The notes below the pieces were generated by a model that made no database searches, was not told the DNA's origin, and saw only the letters and a list, made by a program, of their open reading frames with translations. A DNA stretch of 64,000 nucleotides from Saussurea involucrata (lineage: Eukaryota > Streptophyta > Magnoliopsida > Asterales > Asteraceae). The number at the start of each line of letters is the position of its first letter. The first letter of the stretch is position 1. Shown one piece after another: positions 1 to 10,565 of this stretch. The position numbers were made by a program, and so were the translations under genes. Location of the stretch: positions 18,223,301-18,287,300 of the forward strand of contig CM066325.1 of NCBI GenBank assembly GCA_033807775.1, read 5' to 3'.

Positions 1-132
1 AGACCCTTAAGTAAACATATACTTTGATACAGACCCTAAATGAAGATTTTGAAAGTTGGTTTCCTAAAATAGAACCAGGTGAAAGTTGGTTTTATTTTCA
101 TGCAATTTTCCCTAATATTTATATATATATAT

Positions 133-350
133 GGGTTAAATCATGTGAGAACCAAAAAAAGATTGAGAACCGATCTAAGCCATAATTTGGTTTTTATCCC
201 ATGGTTATAATTAAAATTTTGATCCCATGGTTATAATTAAAAGATTGAGAACCGTGAGAACCAATCCAAACCGTAATAGATTAAAGGAATTAATGGTTTA
301 GATTGGTTTTCACAGTTCTCAACCTATTTTTGGTTCTCATTTGATTACCG
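133..350. repeat. Short inverted-repeat MITE
   Basis: The two ends are inverted copies of each other. The left end has GAGAACCAAAAAAAGATTGA and the right end, reverse-complemented, has GAGAACCAAAAATAGGTTGA. The centre has two copies of the phrase ATCCCATGGTTATAATTAA. The flanks are (TA)n, so the target duplication cannot be read. No coding potential. Superfamily not assigned. Confidence 0.6.
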
Positions 351-697
351 TCATATATATATATATATTTACTATGGTGTTTGGGATTGCGTTTGTAAAG
401 TGTTTATTAATTTATTATAGTATGGTACAGATAATAAAAAGTTCTGGTGATAAAGAAAAAAAAATGTTTGTATCAATTGGAAACCGATAATGATTTTTTT
501 TGATAACTTGCGTCATTTTAACTTATTAATTTATTTTGGTGTAATACTGCCATAAATTACTCTCTTATAGCTTATTTGTTTGTTTGTCAAACACTAAAAA
601 ATACTTATTACATTTTGGTACCGCCTAAATTAATCCAAACACTTTTTATAAAACTCCAATTTAACACCATATAAATTAATAAATACTTTTACAAAAA
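351..697. other. AT-rich intergenic DNA, nothing recognised
   Basis: Low-complexity A/T sequence with no coding pattern, splice-bounded exon or element end that I can identify. Confidence 0.5.
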
Positions 698-2110
698 AAA
701 TGGAAAAGTCTAAAAAAAACAACGAACCATCTGACTTTGAATGGTTAAATCCTTAAATTATTTTTTTGGAATGATAAAACCTTAAACTTTCTAAAACCGG
801 TTAAATACATCATTATAATCTGTTTTTACAGGTTAATGTTATACAAAATTGAGAAAAGTCTAAAAAAAACTCAACAAACTATCTGAGTTTGAATAATTGA
901 ATGATTAAGTCATCACTTTTTAACAAATAAATCTTTACACTTTTTCCTAAAAAATTAACAAATAACTTTTAAACTTTTTCCTAATTTTTTTTTACCAAAT
1001 AAATTCTTGTACTTTTTTGAACAAATAAATCCAAAACTTTTTTTTAAAAACAAAATAATGAACTTATTTTTGAAAAAATAAATTTGAAACTTTTTTTGAA
1101 CAAAAAATATATAATTTCTCTCACATATAACAAAATAAAATGAACCAATTAGCAAAGAAAATTTGCACCATTTCTATTACTAATTTCGAAATATTCACAA
1201 GTTATGCCTAAACATAAATAGATATATATATAAAAATTATACTCATCTTTTCACCAAATAAATTATTGAACTTTTTTAACAAATAAACTATACTCATCCT
1301 TTTGAGTCTTTTAAGTCCATGAATTTTTTTAACAGAAAAAAATCTAAACCTTTTTCTAATTCTTTTCCCAAATATAGTACTTTTTTAACAAAAAAAGTCA
1401 TAAACTTTTCTTGAAGAAACAAAATCATGAACCTAATTTTAAACAAATAAATTTGAAACTTTTTTAATAAAAAATATACTAATCATCTACTGGCAACAAA
1501 ATAAAATGAACCAGTTAAACAAAACAAATATTATTTAACCACAAGGGTTGTGGCGTACTGGTTAAGGTCCTGGGGATGTGGCGGAATATCTCATCTGCCC
1601 AGGGTACGAATCCAGGCGTACACAACTTGTGGCCACTGAGTTTTAATCAGTGTTGATGTCTAACAATCATAATTTGCCAACGGATTAGTCTAGATATAAC
1701 CTATGACACTCTTCCAAAAATATATATATATTATTTCCATTACTATTCAAAAGTTTCGGATTTACTTTTTCAAAAAAGTTTCGGATTTATTCAAAAATTT
1801 CAAGAATTTATTTGGTAAAAACTTAGGAAAAAGTTAAAAAAGTTATTTGTTATTTTTTTATAAAAAAAAGAGTAAATATTTGTTTGTTAAAAAAATCAAA
1901 GACTTAATCATTTGAAATCAGATAGTTTGTTGAATTTTTTTATACTTTCTCCAAATTTGTATAACGTTAACCTTTAAAAACGGGTTACAAGGATGTATTT
2001 AACCGGTTTTAGAAAGTTTAATGAATTTTATCATTCAAACAAATATTTGAAGGACTTAACCATTCAAAATCAGATATATTGTTGGGTTTTTTTAGATTTT
2101 TCCCCGAAAA
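698..2110. repeat. Fold-back (long inverted repeat) element split by a SINE
   Basis: Positions about 700-945 reappear inverted at about 1870-2108. Shared landmarks are AAACTTTCTAAAACCGGTTAAATACATC, given here only by position (left arm about 790-815), and the flanking ACCATTCAAAATCAGAT-like phrase. Between the arms are degenerate tandem units of about 40 bp of the form ACAAATAAAT..AAACTTTTT (920-1480, again inverted at 1740-1860). No transposase is visible. The SINE at 1537-1727 lies at the centre. The outer ends and target duplication are not clear. Confidence 0.6.
1537..1727 (+). mobile_element. tRNA-derived SINE, copy 1
   Basis: The head has a Pol III A-box-like stretch (GTGGCGTACTGGTTAAGG) and a B-box-like stretch (GGTACGAATCC). 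A tRNA-unrelated body follows, and the element ends in a short (TA)n tail. It is flanked by the perfect 9-bp duplication ATATTATTT at 1528-1536 and 1728-1736, which defines the ends. A second copy lies at 46,908-47,121 in an intron of the aspartic protease gene. It is not a tRNA gene, because no cloverleaf can be made from the body. Confidence 0.85.
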
Positions 2111-2228
2111 AAAACATAAGTTGTTTTAAATAGGCAATCTCAAACACCCATAAAAGTATGTATTGTAACGTTTGTTATATGGACAAAACTGAATTAGAAG
2201 ACAATATTAATTATGATAGTTATTTATA
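2111..2228. other. Spacer ending in the MULE target duplication
   Basis: AT-rich DNA. The last nine bases (2220-2228, TTATTTATA) are repeated at 3590-3598 on the other side of the Mutator-like element. Confidence 0.7.
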
Positions 2229-3589
2229 GAGTAAATTACGGATTTGGTCCCTGTGATTTGTCCAAAATTATGGATTTCGTCCCTAGGCTTCATTTATTAC
2301 GGATTTGGTCCTGACTGATGAGAGTAAATTACGGATTTGGTCCCCGACTGATGCAAAATCCATTGGATTGGGTCCCTGACCCTAACGTCCATCCAACTAC
2401 TCCGTTAAATCCAAGGGTATTTCCGTCAATTCCCTGATATTCATCTTCTTCACTTGAATGTTCATCTTCTCCAACATGAACATGAAGAACACTATATTAA
2501 TTAAATGCATTGGAAACCACCAAAAATCCATTGGAAACCACCATTATCATCAAAAAGTATAATCAAATCCATTGGAAACAACCAAAAATCAAAAGTATAA
2601 TCAAATCCATTGGAAACCACCAAAAATCCATAAATCCATTGGTTTTTTTGCTTGAATCTTCATCTTCTTCAACAATACATAAAACCCTTGTCCAATTTCA
2701 TCTCTTTACTCCTTCACTTCATCTCAAATCCCCCAATTTCACTTCCCCTTCTTGCTTTTTTGGTCGATCGATTCAATCTCATTTAGGTATGCTTTTTTGG
2801 CCAACGATCTTATGTCTCACATTTTATTTTTTATTTTTATTGGGGTTTTACATTAATGTTTTTGAACGAAATTGAGTTTTTGGTTGAGGTTTTTGTATGA
2901 AACTCCTCAATTGAAACATATATATGATGTGGGTTTTGAACAGTGAAAGGGAATGAAGATCAATTAAAAATTTAGAGGATGTTTATGGTGGTGGGCTATA
3001 AATGATGATGATGATGATAATGGTGGTTTACAGATCTGTGCATAACTTTCAGATCTGTTCATAATTTAGAGGATGTTTATGGTGGTGGGATGTAAACTCC
3101 TTCTCCAAGCTCTTCTTGATCCAACCTAAAAATTCGAACCCAAAAAATGGGGTTTACAGATTTGTTCATAACTTTCACAGATCCAACCCAAAGTGGTGAT
3201 TGATTTTGTGATTTGATTGTATTGTGATGTTCATAACTTTCACAGATCTGTTAGTTTTGTAGTTTAGGTCATATTACAAGTTTCAGATTTGAGAAACAAC
3301 AACATTTCATTAACAAGTTTAAGTGTTCTTCTTTTTCATGTTATTGGTGTTCTTAGTGGAGAAGATGAAGAATCAAGAAAAAAAATAAAAAATAAAAGGA
3401 AAAATGGTTAAATAGTATAAATGACGAAAATACCCTAGGAGCTAACGAAGTAGTTGGACGGACGTTAGGTCGAGGGACCAAATCCAATGGATTTTGCATC
3501 AGTCGGGGACCAAATTCGTTATAAATGAAGCCTAGGGACGAAATCCATAATTTTGAACAAACCACAGGGACCAAATCCGTAATTTACTC
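2229..3589. mobile_element. Non-autonomous Mutator-like element (MULE), long TIRs
   Basis: The element starts GAGTAAATTACGGATTTGG and ends with the reverse complement. The terminal inverted repeats are about 170-190 bp, and the left one has a partial internal duplication of its tip near 2321-2355. Perfect 9-bp duplications TTATTTATA flank it (2220-2228 and 3590-3598), which is the Mutator signature. The interior has repeated phrases such as CCATTGGAAACCACC (2510-2640) and a short open frame at 2510-2875 that resembles no transposase, so I call it non-autonomous. The interior could be captured genomic DNA. Confidence 0.85.
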
Positions 3590-3598
3590 TTATTTATA

Positions 3599-5030
3599 TA
3601 TGCTTTGATATAAATTAAAATAAGAGTAACCTACACTTTTGGTCCATGTGGTTTCTTGTTTATAACACATTTGGTTTCTATATTTTAAAAACTACAGTTT
3701 TGTCATTGAGATATGTAAAACGATCGGATTTGCTCCGTGCCTCTAACAGCCGTTAACAGATACCGTTAAGTGAGGGGTAGTTTGGTCTTTTTCATTTTTC
3801 TCATTTTTTGCTTTAAAAAATATACCCAGGGACCGAATTTGTAGTATTTTTAAGTTTTATCCCATTTTATATTAAATATGAAATTTCTTGAATATTATCT
3901 ACTAAACATATGGCACGTGTTCTGCTTAACCATTTATTTTTTTGACAAACCCATTAACCTTTTCCCCGACTATCCCTCGGTGAAAACTCCGGTAACCTTA
4001 CTGTACCACCATTGAAACAGAACCACCATAGTAAACATGTCTTTCTTACCCTTGTTCCTCAACACAAAGAACCCTAATTATTTTCACATGAATATCAAAA
4101 TCATAAACATTAAGACACCCAAATCTAAATAAAAAACCTTGTATTTTATTGCAGATTTCAACATGGTAAACACAAATAGAATCGAGATGAATAACAACAA
4201 ATCGAATTCTCACGATCAAATTATTTTACACAACTAAGTATTTTGAACCAAAACCTAAAAACAAAAACTTATGTAAAATCAAACCCCAAAGTAGATCAAA
4301 AAAGAAGAAACGTTGTGTTGCTAGCTCAATGTCTCTCAGAGTAAACCAACCCCCCACCCTAGATGTGAGACTTCAGGTAAACCAATATACGTATGTAAAC
4401 ACACGCCAGAAAAACCCATTAACAAAGTTTTGGTAAAACATAATCAAACCAAACCATTTACATCCTTAAGTACTTACGTATAAGGCATCGTTCTTTCTAA
4501 CGTGTTGTTGCCCTAGCCGAAAATCTTTTACCCCTAACTCCATCCACTTTTACTGCACCAGAATATTTTAAAACTTAGTGACAATGAATCTTATAAAACC
4601 CGCCTCAACAATGTATAATTAAAAAAGTCGTTCTTTCGGAATGTGTAAATTTCTTATGGAGAACTTCCCCTTCTAAAACTCTAAACCTATTATTACACAT
4701 CTTGCACCATTTATTAACATGCCAATTTTTTGTATCATGCTTGCTCCACTACGAAGTCTTACCATTTACGTGTTTTTTCATAATAACTAGTTTCGTGTTA
4801 AATAACTCCACATCTCGCATTCAAGTGCCCGAAATTTAATGCATACTTGGTTTCTACAAATGGAGACTAGAGAGTGAGTGAGTGAGTAAGCCAAGTTTGA
4901 TGGTAACATGAATCTCTTGAACATAATTTGATTAAATATTCATAAAATAAGACTTAGAATTGTCAAAACTAATTTCAAGATTCATTATTTTTGTATTCAT
5001 GTTACTTTCTGGTTGTAAAAGTAAAAGTTA
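3599..5030. other. Intergenic DNA with a MULE/TIR relic
   Basis: Positions 3626-3860 carry phrases of the same class as MULE/TIR ends (TTTTGGTCCATGTGGTTT at the left, CAGGGACCGAATTTGTAG at the right), so an old relative of the neighbouring element is likely. The rest (3860-5030) is AT-rich, with no exon-like segment that I can support. Confidence 0.45.
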
Positions 5031-5044
5031 AAGTGACAAAATTA

Positions 5045-5183
5045 ACCAAAGGGCCTTTGGCCTAGCGGAATTCGAGTCTCTTTCTTTCTAGAAGGTCAGG
5101 GGTTCAAACCTCACCAAAAGTGAGGAGAGTGTATCAATTTATTTGTTGTATTTGCTGTATATAAATATTATATATTTAAAAAA
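5045..5183 (+). mobile_element. tRNA-derived SINE, second family
   Basis: The head contains an A-box-like stretch (TTTGGCCTAGCGGAATTCGA) and a clear B-box (GGTTCAAACC). The body is about 80 bp and ends in an A-rich tail. A perfect 14-bp duplication AAGTGACAAAATTA lies on both sides (5031-5044 and 5184-5197). Its body is unlike the SINE at 1537 or 46,908, so it is a different family. The long perfect duplication suggests a fairly recent insertion. Confidence 0.85.
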
Positions 5184-5197
5184 AAGTGACAAAATTA

Positions 5198-5434
5198 GGC
5201 ATTTAACTAATATCTTTTGTTAAAACTATATACAAAGACCAAAGTGATTTAATGATGATTAGATTGGGTAATAAATTTGAGAGTGTGATTGGGGCCAAGC
5301 CCATTATGGTATTTGGGCCCACATATCTCATGTTATTGAATGATGAGTGATGAACACAGCTTGGACCAGTCCCATGCCCAAAATGGCAGGAGCTTCTTGT
5401 CCCGTCCCCCTCCTCTTAAAAACCAATTAAAAAC
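5198..5434. other. Short spacer, nothing recognised
   Basis: Unique-looking intergenic DNA with no ORF, repeat or element end that I can support. Confidence 0.5.
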
Positions 5435-5437
5435 TAA

Positions 5438-5666
5438 GGGAATATTTACCAAACGCTAGGGATGGCAAAAAAAACCGAAACCGATGGTGAAAACCGAAAA
5501 TCGAACGTTTCGGAGACCTCTTAACGGGGATCGGGGATTTTAACGGGGGCGGGGACCATCCTCACCGGCCCGGCCCGATATAATATTTATATATATATAT
5601 TGATTATATATATAGTATATTTTATATATGTATATTTTGTAAACTTAAAAATATTATGGGCTACAA

Positions 5667-5703
<37 letters not shown>

Positions 5704-6734
5704 TTGTATGTATGTATGCATGTCTTCAAGATTATGCACAATATATATTAATTATATATATAGTATATTTTATATACGTATATTTTGTAAACTTAAAAAT
5801 ATTATGGGCTACAACTTGTGTGTGTGTCTGTGATTGTATGTATGTATGCATGTCTTCAAGATTATGCCCAATATTTGTTTGTTTTGATATTAGACTTTTA
5901 ATCAGTGACAACTGACAAGTTTACTAATTGATTTCATCCAAAATGTAGAAAACGTTTACTGTGGTTTTCTTGCTGTTTTGATGTGCCAAGATGTGTTCTC
6001 TTGTATGGCAAATGCTAAATAAATATATAATTAAGCTTAAATGGTCTAATTGCTACGTATGGATGTTGGAGTAGATGGTTTTTTGTTGTTTTAAAATAAA
6101 TATGCATATAACATCATAAGAATTTCATTAAAAGAAAACTCTCTCGTAGTATTGTTTTTGCATGATGTATTTTCTTTCTTATTTGTTTTCCATCTAAAAT
6201 GTATTGAGAAATTTGTGTTTTTTATCTTTTAAAAGTCTGTGTTTTTTTTTGGTTTGGGTTCGGGTAAAACCAACGGGTAACGGTGCATTTTTGTTTAACG
6301 GGTTCCCCAATGGGGATCGGAAAACTGCGGGGACCCGATGGGGATCCCCAATAAGATCCCCGACGGGGATTGATACAGTTACGAGGACGGGGATGCTTAA
6401 CGGTTTCGGGGACGGGGACTTTAAAAACCGTCCCAAAACCGGCCCGTTGCCATTCCTACCAAACGCTTACCTGGGTACGCGTTTACCAATCAAATTTAAC
6501 ACCATCACTTACTTACCAAGTAAGATTTTAGTCCGCCAAATCGGTTTTGTATGCAACAATTCACACGACAAGCGCTAACCGTGGTAAGAGTCGTTGCCCT
6601 CACTTATCAAGGTAAGACTCTCGGTCCTTGAATTCCCTATTACCAGGTAAGATTTTTGGTTCTTACCATATCAATCCGGTAGGTAATGTGACTTGATAAG
6701 TGCTTACCCAGGTAAGTGTTTGATAAACGAGCCC
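5438..6734. mobile_element. Harbinger/Tourist-like MITE interrupted by a hAT element
   Basis: The outer ends are inverted: left GGGAATATTTACCAAACGC, right (reverse complement) GGGCTCGTTTATCAAACAC. They are followed on both sides by TTACCTGGGTA once the inner element is removed. A TAA trinucleotide flanks both ends (5435-5437 and 6735-6737), as expected for PIF/Harbinger. Without the insert the MITE would be about 290 bp. Confidence 0.65.
5457..6458. mobile_element. Non-autonomous hAT-like element
   Basis: Imperfect 12-bp terminal inverted repeats, TAGGGATGGCAA at the left and TTGCCATTCCTA at the right. A perfect 8-bp duplication CCAAACGC (5449-5456 and 6459-6466) is the hAT hallmark. Sub-terminal regions are rich in GGGGATCGGGG-like motifs, common in hAT elements. 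Inside is a direct duplication (about 5580-5725 and 5745-5865) with a (TG)n stretch at 5671-5702. No transposase. It sits inside the Harbinger-like MITE. Confidence 0.85.
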
Positions 6735-6737
6735 TAA

Positions 6738-7870
6738 TACAAAATACAAACAATATTGATGTTAGTTTATAAGTCTTCTTATTAAGCACATTTTAGATTT
6801 TAAATAAATAATCAATATTTCTTATTAAGATATGCATGAAATCAAAACAAGAAAGATGCAATTAATACCATTCCAAAAACAATGTAGCCTTTTGATCAAA
6901 TCAATAGTATTAAAAGACTTGATTATTATTAAAATATTTTAATCGCCATGAATGAGGATAACTATGAAGCAAAAATGCAAAATCTACGTAAGTGGTATTT
7001 TATAATAATGATTATTAAAAGACTAATTAATATTTAATTTAAAACTTATAGAGCAAAAACAAAAACAAATACGTAGCATATATTTTTGAACAATTCAATA
7101 TAAAACCTTTTACATTTTTTAAGACAAAAATATTCATATGTGCTATATTATAATATACAAAATTGATTTTTAAAATTTATCCCAAATAGATGTATTTTTT
7201 GTAAGATAGTTAATTGGGTTGTTGTTTGGCGAAAAATGTTGGTGTATACAACATAACCCTATAAGGGTTTGTTTGAAAATGGTCTAATGGGCTTAATAAG
7301 CCATATACCTTAATCGGTCAGCTATAAAATTGTGTTTGTCAACAGCTTATTGATTCATATCATGACTTATTCGTGCAACTTTTATGATGCTGCTTTGCCC
7401 ACTCAGCCATGACTCTCCCCAAACTATCCTTGCTTACCCCTCTCGTTGCACAGGAAGGGAAAAAAAGACCATGGCTGCTCTCTCGATCCTTTCTCCATTG
7501 TTGCTCCATCTCGTCCGTCCTTCATCATCATGTCTCATCGTTGCCTCCTTTCTTCTTTGTCTTGTTTGCTGCCCCTCCACCTCATCTAGTCATCTCTGAT
7601 TCTTGAAAAGTTGTGGATTATGACTTTTAGAACTTCAATATAGATTAGTTGTGTTTGATTTCTCCCTTTTCAAAATACACAGATCTGAAGATACGGTCAA
7701 TCTAGTCGGCAAAGCCTTTGGTCTCCCCTCTCACCGATTTTATCTCACATCAGAGAGATAAAAGGATTTTGCTGCTCGATTTGGTTTTATGATATATAAT
7801 AAAAGGATTTTGTTGCTCAATAACCAAAGATTTTTACAGCTTCATATAATCAAAGATTGCTATTCATTTG
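6738..7870. other. AT-rich intergenic DNA
   Basis: Mostly featureless. The stretch near 7260-7370 (AAGGGTTTGTTTGAAAATGG and following) resembles a MITE end but has no identified partner. The two short overlapping frames at 7384-7606 have no recognisable domain and are not supported as genes. Confidence 0.4.
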
Positions 7871-9934
7871 CTTTACTACTTGAGATTACCTATACTATGG
7901 ACCCAGTTGAGTCCAACCACCTTTGGATCAATCTGAGCCGTATAAACTCATCCCATCTTTTAGTCTCCACCGTTTAAATTCATTAAGTCACTTCGTTCAG
8001 CCCGTTCAGCCCATTCATTAATCATCCCTCTCCACCTTCCCGCTCCCACGATTTCAACCTCTGCACACGTTTTTAGCCATTCACTCAGTTGCGACTTGTG
8101 AGCCCTGATTTCTCTCACACAATTTCTCTCCACGACTTCTCTTCAACCTCCAGTCCTCCGCATGGTTCTCTCACACGAACTCTCCCATGTTGCAGGTTTC
8201 TCTCCCCCCTGTTTCGCACCCTCTTCTTCAACCCCCTCCCACGTTCTGAGTCTTCCACTAATCCCACTACCCCCCTTTGAGTAAAGATTTTCCCTATAAA
8301 TGTCAAACCTGGACGATAATTCCATTGCCGTTGTTTATTTTTGGGATGCATCGAGTTTTGTAACTCTTTTTGGAGCCGTTCGAGAAGAGAGGGAAGAAGA
8401 GATGGAGGGCGACAGTCTCAAATTCCCTAATGGAGTTCCCTAATGTATTTTTCTGTTCATATTTTATTTAATCTGGTCAAATTCTTTCTTTGGGTTTTCA
8501 AAACTATTCTATCCCATTTTTAGTTTCTTTCTTTCTTTCTTTCTTTCTTCGATTATATTGTTTTCTCTTATATTACTGTTTATTTCCTATGATGTTGGTT
8601 TTTGTCTTTGTTTCTTTCCTCAGTGAGCTACAAGGATAGATTTGTGCCCTAACAATCGATATTTGTTTTGTATTCCAGAAGTGCAAACACAACTTTGACA
8701 TGATTTGGGTCCTCTAAATAACTTAATGCATGTTTGATAAATTTACAGGGCTTGGACATGGATTCATGTAGAATTTGGGATGATGGACTGGTACAACACA
8801 CTTTGGAGAAAATGAGCTTGATTTTAGTTCCATTTTCATTGTTTAACTTCAGGTATATTTTTCATATTGAAACAACCTCCTTTGTTTAACTTCATTTTGA
8901 TTGTAATCTGTGGAAATTGGGTTTTAAATGAAAATTATATTTAAACTATGTTATGTCTTCGCATTAGTTGTTTAATACCATTATACAGTGGTGAAATAAT
9001 TAATCAGAAATCATACAGGTTTTTGTAGTCATGATTTGTTTTTGGGTTAAATATTGTTGGACCAGTTCTGTTTCCAGTTGTCTACATATGATTCTTGGTT
9101 CTGACGTGGCTGTAATATGCTGTTTAGAGTTAATATCTCTTTCTTGACTAGCTGCTACTATGGTTTAATTAGCTCTCAGTCCAAATCTCATTTTGATGGA
9201 CTAAAGAGTTTAGCTTATTATCATCATCTTTAATTGTGGAGAATTGTTCATTCTAATATTTTGCAACAATTATCTAAATTGAATGTTCTATAGTTTATGG
9301 TGTTTAAATTGCATTTTGAAAGATTATGTGGTTTTTGGTTGGGAATATACTGATTTTTTAAGATGGTCCAGATGTTGGTTAGAGGCTGTGGTTTTATTAG
9401 CAATGATTATTATAGACGGATGTTCTAATTTTATGTTGATACGGGTTATGGATTGTTTCAGAAGCGAAGTATCATATTGGGATGCAATAAAATGATATTC
9501 TATTTTGGAGCTTTAAGGAAGATTCAGAATATCTTAGTTCGTTAGGGTCAAGTGGTCTTGACATGGATGTTTATATGACTTTGGAACAGGAGAGGGTTGT
9601 AGTAGATCAGTTATAATGGTATTTATTTGCATACGGGGGTTGATGTTATTTTGTTTAATTTCCAACAGAAGGTAGATTTTGGGAGGCTAAGGGTTAAAGT
9701 TTTTTGGGTCCTTAATTATACTTGGTTTCTTTTTAGTATCCTTATTTGTGGGTGGAATTCTCTTAATTATCTTCGGATTGCTGTTTTGTTTCAGTTATGG
9801 GGCATAGCATTCAAACAAGTAGGGCCTACTGAGCAGGTAATTTATCATGGATGAAGTGGTTAGGATGTCAAATTTTAGATCATGGATGAAGGTCTTTTGT
9901 TGGTACTATCCCTACATGTGGTAGCCATGGCTGC
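7871..9934 (+). other. Promoter/intron-like DNA upstream of captured gene fragments
   Basis: Composition changes here from A/T-biased both ways to pyrimidine-rich leader-like DNA (8000-8300) and then T-rich intron-like DNA on the + strand. A (TTTC)n tract lies near 8526-8550. No exon can be assigned to a family. This may be part of the Helitron that ends at 15,039, but I could not find its 5' end. CTATACTATGG at about 7890 is only a weak candidate. Confidence 0.35.
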
Positions 9935-10565
9935 CCCTTGTGAAATTTTGAGAATAAAACTGATTATTTTCAATAATCCTAAAAGAGCACAACCTTGAAT
10001 AGAAAAAAGCAATACATGAAATAAGGAAACTATACAACTAGAAGAAGGGGAAGATATACACCTAATCTGGAGCTGGTAATCAGATATAATACACCTTACC
10101 AAAATCATAGGAAAAAGCCCCCTATCAATAGAAGTTTGATAAATATGGATTTCGACACTCCCCCTCAAGCTAGGTTGTAGATATGGATCAAACCTTATGA
10201 AAAATTTCATCCATCGACTTCTTAGATAGAGCTTCTGTTGTTGCCTATTTGTTTGTTGGAACATACTTCAGGGCAATAATTTATTCTAATTTCTTTAACA
10301 AAATGTCGGTCAATCTTTACATGCTTTTTTATGTCCTACTGCACCGGGTTTTTTGCTTTCAGATAGTGTGCTTATCGTCATACATCACCTTCATATGGTA
10401 GCTGACTTGTATAGTTGTATCTTTAAAAATTCTTTCTAGCCACTTACTTGATATCTTCACAGATGCCATGAGCCAGAGTCCTAAACTCATTTCCCTTGAC
10501 CTGGGTATATATATACACATGCACATAGATATATATTGGTGAAGGCCTTTTTTGTTTCGTGTTCT
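9935..10565 (-). pseudogene. Decayed Ty1-copia 3' end (RNase H remnant, PPT, LTR)
   Basis: Read on the minus strand, about 10,520-10,190 matches the pattern of the end of a copia polyprotein: AHGI-like phrase, then YVPTN (near 10,255), broken by several stops and frameshifts. A polypurine tract (GAGGGGGAGTG, about 10,160-10,172) follows, and then an LTR-like stretch starting TGTCGAAATCC that runs down to about 9,935. No intact domain remains. It lies in reverse orientation inside the fragment-rich region, so it may be an older insertion there. Confidence 0.6.

Noticed and set aside
1537..1620. Possible tRNA gene (A and B boxes)
   Set aside because: No acceptor stem or cloverleaf; the element has a target duplication and a second copy, so it is a SINE.
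2510..2875. 121-codon ORF as a gene
   Set aside because: It lies inside the MULE, consists of repeated phrases and has no known domain.
5046..5110. Possible tRNA gene
   Set aside because: Only Pol III boxes are present; a 14-bp duplication flanks the unit, which shows a SINE.
5600..5915. Cys/Val-rich ORFs
   Set aside because: They are translations of a (TG)n microsatellite in the hAT-like element.
7384..7606. Two overlapping ORFs as small genes
   Set aside because: Different frames of the same low-complexity stretch, with no domain and no start context that favours either.
8089..8351. ORFs on both strands near 8.1-8.3 kb
   Set aside because: Pyrimidine-rich leader-like DNA gives open frames both ways by chance.
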